Shown here one piece after another: positions 17,446 through 26,058 of a stretch of DNA of 64,000 bases. The DNA is from CBDCNP01 sp965222425 (GTDB lineage Bacteria; Acidobacteriota; Vicinamibacteria; Marinacidobacterales; DATDRI01), in contig CBDCTW010000001.1 of the NCBI GenBank assembly GCA_965222425.1, forward strand, positions 62,001 through 126,000, read 5' to 3'. Made by a program: the position numbers and the translations under genes. Under the pieces are notes generated by a model, which saw only the letters and a list, made by a program, of their open reading frames with translations, searched no databases and was not told the DNA's origin. The number at the start of each line of letters is the position of its first letter. The first letter of the stretch is position 1.

Positions 17446-17897
17446 TGAAACCGTCCTCCTGATCAAGAAGCAGGGGCGATGAGGGGCGAGCTTCCAACCG
17501 CTAGGATGCCGTAGTTGGCATCCCGAGATGCTCCAACTGTCAAAGGATAGGGATTTTGACCGCGCGTGCTCCTCCGATGCCGGTGCTTTTCACCCCCGTA
17601 GGTGCGTTCTCCACTCCCTTGGAGGAGAAGAATAGCATCTCGAGTTAGAGAGGGAAAGCTGGTGGTGTGCTCGAGGGACTTCTCGAAGAGCTTTCTTTGT
17701 CCGAGGGCTTCGTCGGTAAGCGGCACCGGGTAGTTGCCGTTGAAACAAGTGGCCGAAGCGATCCACGCTCAGCAACGAATTGCGCATGCCGATTAGATCG
17801 GCAAGGCGCGCCGTGGATACTCCAGGTACGCCTGTCGTCACCGAGCGCGAGCTTCATGGCGTAGACGGCGAGCAGGGTGTAATTCATGGGCATCTGA

Positions 17898-17920
17898 GAG
17901 TTCATCTTCCATGACGTGTC
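17898..17920 (+). repeat. 23-bp direct repeat R2
   Basis: The sequence is identical to R1 at 15989-16011 except for one base. R1 and R2 lie in the same orientation and bracket the 1.3-kb M20D gene. The second half of R2 continues into a unit that is repeated again at 17950-17978. Confidence 0.75.
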
Positions 17921-17949
17921 GTTTTTGGCGATGAGCTGCTGTCTGAGAA

Positions 17950-17978
17950 CCATGACGTGCTATTTTTGGCGATGAACC
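17950..17978 (+). repeat. Partial repeat R3 of the R2 region
   Basis: CCATGACGTGC followed by a TTTTTGGCGATGA core copies 17909-17937 with about four differences, 41 bp further on. On the minus strand both copies encode (F/L)IAKNxTSW, which suggests tandem duplication of a former coding segment. Confidence 0.6.
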
Positions 17979-17992
17979 GTCCTCTTTTTCCT

Positions 17993-19675
17993 TTAGCTTT
18001 TCCGTGGCACGCGGATTTCCTCGACGAACTGCTGTACCTCGAGCGGAGGTGGTTCGGTAAACGAAGCCACCGCCCAGGCAACGAGGAAGTTAAGTGCCAT
18101 GCCGACCGTGCCGATGCCTTCGGGTGACACACCTAGCCACCAATGTTCAGCACTGTTGAGCTCGGGATGGAAGAATTTGAAATAGGCGATATAGAGTGAC
18201 GTGAAGGTGATGCCGGCGACCATGCCACTCACCGCGCCGTAGCTATTCATTCGCTTGCTAAAGATTCCCAGAAAGATGGCCGGGAAAAACGACGCCGCCG
18301 CTAACCCAAAGGCCAAAGCAACCACCTCGCCCACAAAGCCAGGTGGGTTGATCCCCAAGTAGCCGGCAATGATGACCGCGAATCCTGCAGTGATGCGAGC
18401 GATCAGCAACTCGCCTTTCTCAGTAATGGATGGACGGATGGCGTTCTTGAACAGGTCGTGCGCAATCGAAGTAGAGATGACCAATAGGAGACCGGCGGCG
18501 GTCGAAAGCGCAGCGGCCAGTCCGCCTGCAGCAACGAGTCCCGTAACCCAGTGCGGAAGATTAGCGATCTCGGGGTTCGCAAGCACCATGATGTCGCGAT
18601 CGATCGTCAGCTCATTCGGAATCTCCGAGGCGGGACCGGTGTATTGAATCAGCCCATCTCCATTCTTGTCCTCGAAGTGGATCAACCCGGTGGTCTCCCA
18701 ATTCGTAAACCAGCTCGGCACATCTCGATAGGGCGTGTTGGAGACAGTGGTCAGAAGGTTCGCCCGAGCAAAGGCGGCCACTGCCGGAGCCGTCGTGTAG
18801 AGCAATGCAATAAACAGCAGCGCCCATCCAGCAGAACTTCTCGCTTGCCACACTTTGGGGACGGTGTAAAAGCGCACAATCACATGCGGCAATCCGGCGG
18901 TCCCTACCATCAGCGCTGCCGTAATAAAGAGGACGTCCAAAGTGCCCTTCTGACCGTCGGTGTAGGCAGTAAATCCCAACTCCCGCGCGAGACCATCCAG
19001 ATGGTCGAGGAGGTAGGTCCCAGAACCGTCCGCGAGTACGCTGCCGAAGCCGAGCTGAGGAATCGGGTTTCCCGTCAAGAGCAATGAGATGAAGATCGCG
19101 GGCACCAGGAAGGCGAAAATCAGAACGCAATACTGGGCGACTTGTGTATAAGTGATGCCCTTCATTCCGCCGAGCACCGCGTAGAAGAAGACGATTCCCA
19201 TCCCGATAACGACTCCGGTGTTGATGTCGACGCCGAGAAATCGTGAGAAGACGATTCCCACGCCACGCATCTGGCCGGCGACGTAGGTAAAGGAAACGAA
19301 GATCGCGCAGATGACAGCGACGATTCGGGCGACCTGGGAATTGTAGCGATCTCCGACGAAGTCTGGCACCGTGTACTTGCCGAACTTACGTAAGTAAGGA
19401 GCAAGCAGAAGCGCCAACAGGACATAGCCACCGGTCCAGCCCATCAAGTAAACCGAGCCGTCCCGTCCCATGAATGCGATGAGACCCGCCATCGAGATGA
19501 ACGATGCTGCGCTCATCCAACCCGCAGCCGTGGCCATGCCGTTGACCACCGGCGATACGTTTGCGGCGGCGACGTAGAAATCATCGGTCGATCGCGCACG
19601 GGACCAGATGGCAACACCGATATAGAGCGCGAAGGACGACGCCACCATCACGAACGTCCATGCCTGGACATTCAT
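17993..19675 (-). CDS. Sodium:solute (acetate-type) symporter, DUF4212-associated
   Basis: 560 residues with about 13 membrane helices. The N-terminus reads STDDFYVAAANVSPVVNGMATAAGWMSAASF, with the sodium-site helix following (written here only as its start DDFYVAAANV). It also has GKYTVPDFVGDRY, and the large loop before helix 11 is typical of the ActP/VC2705 branch of SSS proteins. These carry acetate or other short carboxylates with sodium. The start overlaps by four bases the stop of the DUF4212 gene, the standard two-gene arrangement for this branch. Confidence 0.9.
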   Translation of the reverse strand: MNVQAWTFVMVASSFALYIGVAIWSRARSTDDFYVAAANVSPVVNGMATAAGWMSAASFISMAGLIAFMGRDGSVYLMGWTGGYVLLALLLAPYLRKFGKYTVPDFVGDRYNSQVARIVAVICAIFVSFTYVAGQMRGVGIVFSRFLGVDINTGVVIGMGIVFFYAVLGGMKGITYTQVAQYCVLIFAFLVPAIFISLLLTGNPIPQLGFGSVLADGSGTYLLDHLDGLARELGFTAYTDGQKGTLDVLFITAALMVGTAGLPHVIVRFYTVPKVWQARSSAGWALLFIALLYTTAPAVAAFARANLLTTVSNTPYRDVPSWFTNWETTGLIHFEDKNGDGLIQYTGPASEIPNELTIDRDIMVLANPEIANLPHWVTGLVAAGGLAAALSTAAGLLLVISTSIAHDLFKNAIRPSITEKGELLIARITAGFAVIIAGYLGINPPGFVGEVVALAFGLAAASFFPAIFLGIFSKRMNSYGAVSGMVAGITFTSLYIAYFKFFHPELNSAEHWWLGVSPEGIGTVGMALNFLVAWAVASFTEPPPLEVQQFVEEIRVPRKS

Positions 19676-19944
19676 GAGCGATCCTCCCGCTCATCGACGT
19701 CATGGGCGCGATCGAGTCGGTTCATCAGGCGCACATAGACAAAGATCAGAATGACGAACACGTACATCGAGCCTTGCTGGGCGAACCAAAAGCCGAGTTT
19801 GAAGCCACCGATTCGAATATGGTTCAACGGCTCCACGAGTAGGATGCCGAAGCCAAAGGAGACGATGAACCAGATCGCGAGCAGAGCTCCGACATAGGTC
19901 AAGTTCGTTTTCCAATACTCTCGTTTGTCGCCGGACGATTGCAT
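19672..19944 (-). CDS. DUF4212 small membrane subunit of the sodium symporter
   Basis: 90 residues with two helices (LTYVGALLAIWFIVSFGFGI and a second at FAQQGSMYVFVILIFVYVRLM). The motif KREYWKTN at the N-terminus and LGFWFAQQGS between the helices are characteristic of DUF4212. The family always lies directly upstream of an acetate-type SSS transporter, as here, and is thought to be its accessory subunit. Confidence 0.9.
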   Translation of the reverse strand: MQSSGDKREYWKTNLTYVGALLAIWFIVSFGFGILLVEPLNHIRIGGFKLGFWFAQQGSMYVFVILIFVYVRLMNRLDRAHDVDEREDRS

Positions 19945-20010
19945 ACCTTTCCTTTCGCCTGAGGCATTCAGGTGCGCCTGGGACTTGAGAAGCGCCCGGC
20001 GCTTGTCGTT

Positions 20011-20133
20011 CTAGTTCGTCGGAACCAGCCGTTTCAATTCCTCGAACCAATTGAGGACGATGTTGATTTGCGTGGTTCCCGCGCTTTCGTCGGCTCGAAT
20101 CATCACGAACCGGCCATCCGGCGCTACGTCATA
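20011..20133 (-). pseudogene. C-terminal remnant of a TolB-propeller/Ser-Thr kinase-type protein
   Basis: About 40 codons remain, reading YDVAPDGRFVMIRADE and ending VLNWFEELKRLVPTN-stop. This is the highly conserved tail of acidobacterial proteins that carry WD40-like (PD40) repeats, often behind a kinase domain. The upstream part is gone; the sequence joins an IS256 fragment near 20140. Confidence 0.7.
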
Positions 20134-20146
20134 GTTGGTAGCCGGC

Positions 20147-20560
20147 CTTAGGATACTTGACTCCGAAGTCGGAGTCGAACCGTTCGATCGCTTCTTCGGC
20201 TTGCTTCTTGTTCTCAGCCTTCACGATTTCGTTCAGAGCGCGCTTCGCGCGGCCATGAAGACGCTTCGGCAACTTGTCGAGGACATTCTTCGGCTTGTGC
20301 ACCCAACACAACTGGTGGCGCGTTTCCGGCCATACGTTTCGAACAGCGGCCCAGAAGCCCAAGGCTCCATCTCCGATCGCGAGAAGAGGGGCCTTCATCC
20401 CGCGGCGGGCGAGGTCTCTGAGTACGTACGCCCAGCTTTCCTCGCTCTCGCGGGCTTGGTCGAAGTCCGCACGAGCGAGCGTCAGCCCAGTCTCTGCGTC
20501 CTGTCCTTTCATGTTCCTCCTCTTCGGCCCGGGGAAGGCGGCCTTCACCACCGACCCTAC
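20147..20560 (-). pseudogene. IS256-family transposase fragment (third type)
   Basis: About 135 codons of a mutator-type transposase core. It contains ESEESWAYVLRDLARRG, LAIGDGALGFW with the second catalytic Asp, and the C-x2-H motif QLCWVHKPKNVLDKLPK. The N-terminal part with the first Asp, the C-terminal Glu region and both inverted repeats are missing. It is unrelated at close range to the two complete IS256 elements in the window. Confidence 0.75.
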
Positions 20561-20637
20561 AACACCTGCAACGTGTAGGCCACCGCTAGCGCCGCTAACG
20601 ATAGACCTCAAGTGATACTTGAACCGACTTTGTCCGG

Positions 20638-20653
20638 ACAGAGTTGAGTGGCT
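20638..20653 (+). repeat. 16-bp direct repeat, first copy
   Basis: ACAGAGTTGAGTGGCT occurs here and again at 21274-21289 in the same orientation. The pair brackets the PIN-domain and IS3 fragments. Confidence 0.7.
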
Positions 20654-20693
20654 TGAGAGGGAAGCCCTCGTGACGTTGGGCTAATGGACATTA

Positions 20694-20803
20694 CTACGAG
20701 GCTGAAATAGGGTTGATCACGGTCAACCCATCGAAGACGGCAAAATCGGACTCGTTGCAGGTGACGAGCTCATTCACACCGTGGTCGAGCAACGTCGCGA
20801 CCA
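20694..20803 (-). pseudogene. PIN-domain toxin C-terminal remnant (VapC-like)
   Basis: About 36 codons read LLDHGVNELVTCNESDF and FDGLTVINP before a TAG at 20696-20694. The TCNESDF motif is the fourth acidic region of PIN-domain ribonucleases. The N-terminal catalytic part is missing and the sequence runs into an IS3 orfA remnant. Confidence 0.6.
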
Positions 20804-20805
20804 AT

Positions 20806-21099
20806 CTTCACGCTCGCGAAGTACGCCGCCGTTTGTTTTAGAAAGTCGCGCTCCATACGAAGCTCCCGAATTTCCTTTCGGAGGCCACGCAGTTCTTCGA
20901 GTTCTTCGCTCGTCAGCGTTCCGGGGCCGCCTTCACCACGGTCGATCCGGTCCTGCCTCATCCAGGCATAAAGCGACGTCTCCGTCACATCGATATCCCG
21001 GGCTACCCCGCTCACTGGCTTGCCGCTCTCGCGAACTACCCGCACTGCCTCTGCTCGGAATTCCTTCGTGAACTGCCTACGTTTCTTTTTCTCCGCCAT
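20806..21099 (-). pseudogene. IS3-family OrfA remnant
   Basis: About 98 codons starting MAEKKKRRQFTKEFRAEAV with the helix-turn-helix of IS3 OrfA (GVARDIDVTETSLYAWM) and the leucine-rich coiled coil (ELEELRGLRKEIRELRMERD). It breaks after AAYFA, and no OrfB follows. It is not a copy of the IS3 at 59818-61132. Confidence 0.75.
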
Positions 21100-21111
21100 T
21101 TGAACACCCAT

Positions 21112-21297
21112 ATACCTGTCCGTTCGTTAGGTGTCCACTGAAGCGAAGCAGACCCAGCATACCTATCCGTCCCAACGCTTCTGCCCTTCGACCCAAGGCA
21201 GGAGCCCAGTGCAGTAATTCTGCGAGCCGGGATCTGCGCGGGGGGCGCCGGGCAACCGGCGTCCCTACCGCGAACAGAGTTGAGTGGCTGCCTTACC
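21112..21297 (+). other. Intergenic stretch with a strong GNRA-tetraloop hairpin
   Basis: A 10-bp stem at 21242-21265 (one G-U pair) is closed by a GCAA loop. It lies 33 bp past the stop of the SNF2 gene in that gene's direction and could end its transcript, although no T tract follows. The second copy of the 16-bp repeat is at 21274-21289. Confidence 0.5.
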
Positions 21298-24141
21298 TCA
21301 CTCCAGGAGCTGCAGCAGAATGTCTCGGGTCAATGTTAATGATGTGGAGCCGGTGCTCATATCGGAAAGCGTGCGTTTGTCCTCTTGAAGAAGAAGGATG
21401 CGTTCTTCCACCGTATTCACCGTCACCAGCCGGTGCACGAACACGGGTTTGTCCTGACCGATGCGGTGGACTCGATCGAACGCTTGTTCTTCTACCGCGG
21501 GATTCCACCAAGGATCGAAAAGGAACACGTGATCGGCTGCCGTGAGGTTGAGACCGGTGCCGCCCGCCTTGAGCGAGACGAGAAAGACGGAAACGTCGTC
21601 ATCGGTTTGGAAGCGATCCACGACCGCGGCCCGGTCCCGAGTCGATCCATCGAGCCGGACGTACTCGAAGCCGTGCGATGCCATGTGCGGCTCCAGCAGA
21701 TCGAGCATCGACGTCCACTGCGAGAACACAAGCGCTTTGTGCCCTTCGGAAACCGCCGTCTCGAGCGCTCCGAGTAGAATCTCCGTCTTCGAAGACGTGT
21801 CGGCGTGTTGGCCTGGTACCAGCGCCGGGTGACACGCCGCTTGTCGCAAGCGCAACAAGACTTCGAGCGCCGCGAGGACGTTCCCCTTCTTTTCCAGCGT
21901 GGCGAGAGCGTCTCGTCGCGCCGCGAGGCGTACGGTGTCATACACGTCGCGCTCCTCGGCATCGAGCTCGGCCCACAACGTGATCTCGGTTCGCGGCGGA
22001 AGCTCCGGCGCCACTTCGCTCTTGAGCCTTCGCAGGAAAAACGGGCGGATGCGCTCTCGAAGTCGAGCGAGCGGCTCGGACTCACCGCGCTCCGCCGGCC
22101 GTACGTAGCGCTCTTCGAAATCCGAGATCCCTCCGAGAAAGCCTGGATTGAGAAAGTGCAGCTGGCTCCACAGGTCGACGAGGCGATTCTCGATCGGGGT
22201 TCCCGTCAAGCTCACCCGAAACCGGGCACGCAAGGCGTAGGCGGTCCGAGCGAGCTCGGTGTCTGGGTTCCGGATGGTCTGGGCTTCGTCGATCACGACT
22301 GTATCCCACTCGACCGCGCTCAGGATTTCACGATCGGTCCGCAAAAGCGCATGGCTGGTGACGGTGACATCAGCACGTGGGTCGAGCTCTCGGTCGGGGC
22401 CGTGATACACGCTGACGGAAAGCTCGGGGCAGAAACGTCGAGCCTCATCGACCCAGTTCTGGAGGACGCTGGTGGGCGCAACGACGAGACTCCGGCGCTC
22501 GAGGACGCACAACGCCTGAAGTGTTTTCCCGAGACCCATATCGTCGGCGAGAAGCGCTCCGAGCTCCGCTCGTTTGAGAAACGCCAGCCAGTTCACGCCT
22601 TGGCGTTGATACTCTCGAAGCTTGCGATTGAGCTCGACGGGCACGCCGGCTTCGGGGAGCGCGGTGAAGTCCCCGACGAGTGCACGAAGGGTCTCGAACC
22701 CCGGCGGTGTGGGCGCGTCGAGCTCCGTGCACAAGCGCGCGAGATCGGGAAGCGATGAGCGCGGAAGCTGGCCGCGCGCCGCGCGTGCCTCGAGAAGGTC
22801 CGCGACTCGAGCGCCGTAGCGATCGAGCCAGTCGAGCGGTAGCGTCGCGAAACCGCCTTCGCTCAGGCGGACGAGCGAGGACCCATCGCGCCATTTCTGG
22901 AGAACGGTTCTCGCATCGACGCCACCGAAGTCGAGCTCGATGTCGTCCGCATGAAGCGAAAGATTCGGAGCGAGCTCGGGACGGAGCTGAAACGCATCGA
23001 GGCCGTCGCCCTCGATGTGTCCATCGAAGCCCTTCACCGAGGCGACAAAGTCGAGCGCGTCCTCCGTCGCGAGCTCTTTGCCTCGCCCGGTGTGGAGGCC
23101 GAGCTCTTGAAGAAAACGTTTCGAGAGCGCCTCCTCCGCCTCGAGATCCCTCAGCGCCACGGCACCCCGGAGAGACCCGAGAGGAACGAGTCGCTCGCCC
23201 TCGACTCGTGCCACCGGCGGGTCGCCGTACACGATACCGGGCAGCACATAGAGATTGTCTCCGTCGCGCCGCAACGTGAGCGCCATACGGGGGCGCTCGC
23301 GGGCCAAAGACGGAAGGCGTTTCGTTCGCACGTCGAGCGCGAGGCGTTTGGCCAGAGCGGGAAGCACCGATCCCACGAGCTCGCCGACATCGTCTGGTCC
23401 AAAGATCCGCTCCCTTCGCAGATCGTGAAGCTCGCGACCGGAAAGCGGCGCCTCACCTTCTGGACGGAGCACGCCGTCGATCGGCTCGGCAGAATCGGGC
23501 GTCTCGAGACGCACGCGGAATCCGTCGGCGGCGTCCTCCACAACGACGGTGGGAAGACGAGGCTCGCCGGAAACTCGTACCGGCTTCCCGTCCAAGGTTA
23601 CGCGGTCCACGCGCGCGAGCGCTCGGAACACTCGCGGGGCCGCCTCAGGGGTAATGACCCCACGAAGATTCCCCCGAAGGGCTTTCTCGACAGCGAGGTC
23701 GTCGGGAGTCGCGGCAAAGTCCGGACCTTGAAAACGCCCCGCCGCGAGAGCATCTAACGGGACGCCGATGACGTGAAACTGTTCGTTTTCCGTAGCGGCG
23801 ATGCCGCGCTCGAGGAAAAAACCCTCCGGTACGCGACGAAGCCGGTACTCGATGGGACGCGCGTCGCTTTTTTTCTCCGTGCCCTGACGGCCGGCGATGA
23901 CGACAGCAGCGACGTGCTCGCACGCGCTCACCAGGCTGTCGCAATCGCACTCCCACTCGACGTCTTGGAGATAGAGAGTGACGGTCGGTGACAACGGCGA
24001 GCCAGCAACCACGACCCGAGCAACGACTTCTTCATCGCTCCGAGAATGGATGGAGACAGCGCCTCGGCGGGCAAGGGTTACACCGCGAGACCAGGTGTCT
24101 GGGGGAGACTGCTCCCGGACCGCGGCAAAAACTTTGTCGAT
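21298..24141 (-). CDS. SWIM zinc-finger SNF2-family helicase (HepA/RapA-like)
   Basis: About 947 residues if read from 24141. A SWIM zinc finger (WECDCDSLVSACEHVAAVV, CxC...CxH) is near residue 65. The SNF2 ATPase follows with motif I (LLADDMGLGKTLQAL), motif II (VVIDEAQTIRNP), GTPIENRLVDLW, and the C-terminal helicase motifs (SLKAGGTGLNLTAADHVFLFDPWWNPAVEEQAFDR, split here by family convention). Such proteins remodel protein-DNA or RNA polymerase complexes. The frame stays open upstream of GTG 24012 to the stop of the preceding gene. The segment after 24141 reads like native protein (DKVFAAVREQSPPDTWSRG), but the only codon suitably placed after a GAGGTGAGG site is ATC at 24141-24139. Confidence 0.88.
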   Translation of the reverse strand: MDKVFAAVREQSPPDTWSRGVTLARRGAVSIHSRSDEEVVARVVVAGSPLSPTVTLYLQDVEWECDCDSLVSACEHVAAVVIAGRQGTEKKSDARPIEYRLRRVPEGFFLERGIAATENEQFHVIGVPLDALAAGRFQGPDFAATPDDLAVEKALRGNLRGVITPEAAPRVFRALARVDRVTLDGKPVRVSGEPRLPTVVVEDAADGFRVRLETPDSAEPIDGVLRPEGEAPLSGRELHDLRRERIFGPDDVGELVGSVLPALAKRLALDVRTKRLPSLARERPRMALTLRRDGDNLYVLPGIVYGDPPVARVEGERLVPLGSLRGAVALRDLEAEEALSKRFLQELGLHTGRGKELATEDALDFVASVKGFDGHIEGDGLDAFQLRPELAPNLSLHADDIELDFGGVDARTVLQKWRDGSSLVRLSEGGFATLPLDWLDRYGARVADLLEARAARGQLPRSSLPDLARLCTELDAPTPPGFETLRALVGDFTALPEAGVPVELNRKLREYQRQGVNWLAFLKRAELGALLADDMGLGKTLQALCVLERRSLVVAPTSVLQNWVDEARRFCPELSVSVYHGPDRELDPRADVTVTSHALLRTDREILSAVEWDTVVIDEAQTIRNPDTELARTAYALRARFRVSLTGTPIENRLVDLWSQLHFLNPGFLGGISDFEERYVRPAERGESEPLARLRERIRPFFLRRLKSEVAPELPPRTEITLWAELDAEERDVYDTVRLAARRDALATLEKKGNVLAALEVLLRLRQAACHPALVPGQHADTSSKTEILLGALETAVSEGHKALVFSQWTSMLDLLEPHMASHGFEYVRLDGSTRDRAAVVDRFQTDDDVSVFLVSLKAGGTGLNLTAADHVFLFDPWWNPAVEEQAFDRVHRIGQDKPVFVHRLVTVNTVEERILLLQEDKRTLSDMSTGSTSLTLTRDILLQLLE

Positions 24142-24156
24142 GTCTACCTCACCTCG

Positions 24157-25782
24157 TCAACTCTCTGCCAGAAGTCGCTCCACCACGTCCGCAAGAGCTC
24201 GGAAGCTTTCGTCGGTGAATCCCTCGACGCGGTAGCGGAGCCGCCCGTTGCGATCGATGACCACGCTTGTCGGGTAGACAAGAACGTCGTACTCGTCTGC
24301 GAGTCCGTCGTCAATGAGCGCGGGATAACTCATGCCGATCTCTTCGATAAAGGCGGGAAGGTCCTTGGGATCATCCCCGTAGTCGGCGCCGAGCACGACG
24401 AGGCCCGCACGTCGCCATTTCCGATCGAGCTCGACGAGCCGAGGGATCTCGTCGCGACAACGCGTACACCAAATGCCCCAAAAGTTCAGGAGAACGACTT
24501 TTCCCGACAAATCCTGGAGCCGATAATCGTCACCGTCGATGCTCACCGCCGCGAAACTCCTGGCGGGCTCGTCGAGAAGGGCAACGTCGCCACTGATTCT
24601 GGCGACATGCACCTGGGATGGACCGTTTCTCCGGTAAGACTCCGTCCACGAGACGAAGATTTCGTCATCGAAGCGTGCGATGCGGGGAAATCCGCTCGCG
24701 CGTCCCGAACCGGTCTTGGCAACGACCAGAGACGGTCCTACGTTTCCCGACGACGAAACCCTCTTCATGCGGACTTCTCCGTCACGTCCTTCGAGCCTTT
24801 CCACCCACGACACAAAGACGTCGTCGCCAAGCCACGCGATGTCGACGCGCCCGACGGCGTTGCCGTCGTCGACGCGCACCGGCTCGCCGAAGCTCGCGCC
24901 ACTGTCGTCCGAGAACGTAACGTAAGCACGAGGTGTGTCTTCGGAAGCCGTGAACCACGCGACCGCCACCCGGCGTCCTTCCCGAGCAACTTGGGGACCG
25001 TTCACGGGACAGCCCGGAAGGTGCCATCCGTCAGGGTTCAAGTTCGCCGGCTCGGTCCACGCGCCATCGAAGTAGCGTACGTAGCTGATGTCGCGAATCT
25101 CTTCGCCGGAGCGGTCGCGATAAACAACGAATAAACCGTCGTCGGTCCGAGTCATGCTCGTCTGGCAGCACTCGCACACCCGGCCATCGAGAAGCACCTC
25201 CTCGCCGAAGCCGTCGTCGTACGTGGTGAACCAGAGCGACATCTCGTGGTCGCCCGCACCCTCGAACTCGCGGCCGTCGAGCCACACCGCGGCGAAGCTG
25301 CTCTCGCCCTGCGGGACCATCGAGACGAAGCCGTGCTCACTGAACGTGCCGACCCGGTGAGGCCGGGCCGGCTCACTCCAACTTCTGCCGTCGTCGTCTG
25401 AGTTCGCCATCCACACGTCGTAGTCGTAGGTTCTCTGTGCCGCTTTCTCGAGCCAATGTGCTACCAGACGGCCGTCACCCAAAGGCAACACCGACGCAAA
25501 GTCTGCCCAGTTGGCGAAGAAGTGATCGGAAAAGTGGATCGACTGAGGGTTGTCGAACGCTGTTCCGTTCCACCGGGAGACGCGGAGCTCGTGTCCATCC
25601 CCGGCCTGCTCGAGCCAGCTCAAATAAAGTCCATCGCCGGAGCTTGCGAGATGGGGCGTCAAGCTCGCTCGTGGTGCTGGCGTTTCGACCATGACCACGC
25701 GCAGAGAACCCGACCCGAGCGCGGATGCGGCTGCGGCAAGGCTGGCGGCCAAACCCATCCATAGACAATGTGCGCGCCCCAT
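24157..25782 (-). CDS. Sialidase-like beta-propeller fused to a TlpA thioredoxin domain
   Basis: About 541 residues with an N-terminal signal peptide (CLWMGLAASLAAAASA). Residues ~25-415 form a BNR/sialidase-like propeller with Asp-box-type repeats (DDDGRSWSEP, DDSGASFGEP) and the cysteine-rich motifs VCECCQTSM and PGCPVNGPQV. Residues ~420-541 are a TlpA-like thioredoxin domain: GKVVLLNFWGIWCTRCRDEIP carries the redox pair WCTRC, and the cis-proline region reads VYPTSVVIDRNG. It is exported, so the thioredoxin part would act on disulfides outside the cytoplasm. The stop lies 15 bp before the SNF2 reading frame. Confidence 0.85.
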   Translation of the reverse strand: MGRAHCLWMGLAASLAAAASALGSGSLRVVMVETPAPRASLTPHLASSGDGLYLSWLEQAGDGHELRVSRWNGTAFDNPQSIHFSDHFFANWADFASVLPLGDGRLVAHWLEKAAQRTYDYDVWMANSDDDGRSWSEPARPHRVGTFSEHGFVSMVPQGESSFAAVWLDGREFEGAGDHEMSLWFTTYDDGFGEEVLLDGRVCECCQTSMTRTDDGLFVVYRDRSGEEIRDISYVRYFDGAWTEPANLNPDGWHLPGCPVNGPQVAREGRRVAVAWFTASEDTPRAYVTFSDDSGASFGEPVRVDDGNAVGRVDIAWLGDDVFVSWVERLEGRDGEVRMKRVSSSGNVGPSLVVAKTGSGRASGFPRIARFDDEIFVSWTESYRRNGPSQVHVARISGDVALLDEPARSFAAVSIDGDDYRLQDLSGKVVLLNFWGIWCTRCRDEIPRLVELDRKWRRAGLVVLGADYGDDPKDLPAFIEEIGMSYPALIDDGLADEYDVLVYPTSVVIDRNGRLRYRVEGFTDESFRALADVVERLLAES

Positions 25783-25888
25783 GACCTTCGATTTACTCAC
25801 TTCGTACCCCCCGTCCATCACCGCCATGAGTATCAGTGTATTCTATGGTATCAAAATCCCCGAGGGGGAGGCGCCCACCCCCGGGCCA

Positions 25889-26000
25889 CTAGAGGTTGGA
25901 GCGCGCTTCTTTGACCAGCGCCACCAGCACCTTGCGGCAATCCGCAGCCGTCTTGACCTCACCGGGGAAGCCGATCCGCACCGAGCGGACGCGCCGACGA
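25889..26000 (-). pseudogene. Unidentified C-terminal gene remnant
   Basis: About 33 codons ending KTAADCRKVLVALVKEARSNL-stop (TAG at 25891-25889) look like a real protein C-terminus. The frame cannot be extended upstream beyond ~26000 without losing sense. I do not recognise the family. Confidence 0.35.
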
Positions 26001-26058
26001 GAGTGAGGCGGGCGGAGCGCATCCGCGTCGAGCGCCACTCGGGGTTGCGCGGAGTAGA

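Larger units (their letters stand above)
17446..17992 (-). other. Degraded coding remnants and repeats
   Basis: No intact gene is present. Two stretches on the minus strand look like former coding sequence in different frames: MNYTLLAVYAMKLALGDD (about 17835-17888) and VSTARLADLIGMRNSLLSV (about 17764-17820). I cannot assign a family. The stretch also holds repeat copies R2 and R3. Confidence 0.4.

Noticed and set aside
22000..24000. Long open frames on the plus strand opposite the SNF2 gene
   Set aside because: They are antisense frames kept open by the codon bias of the helicase gene and lack ribosome sites and family motifs.
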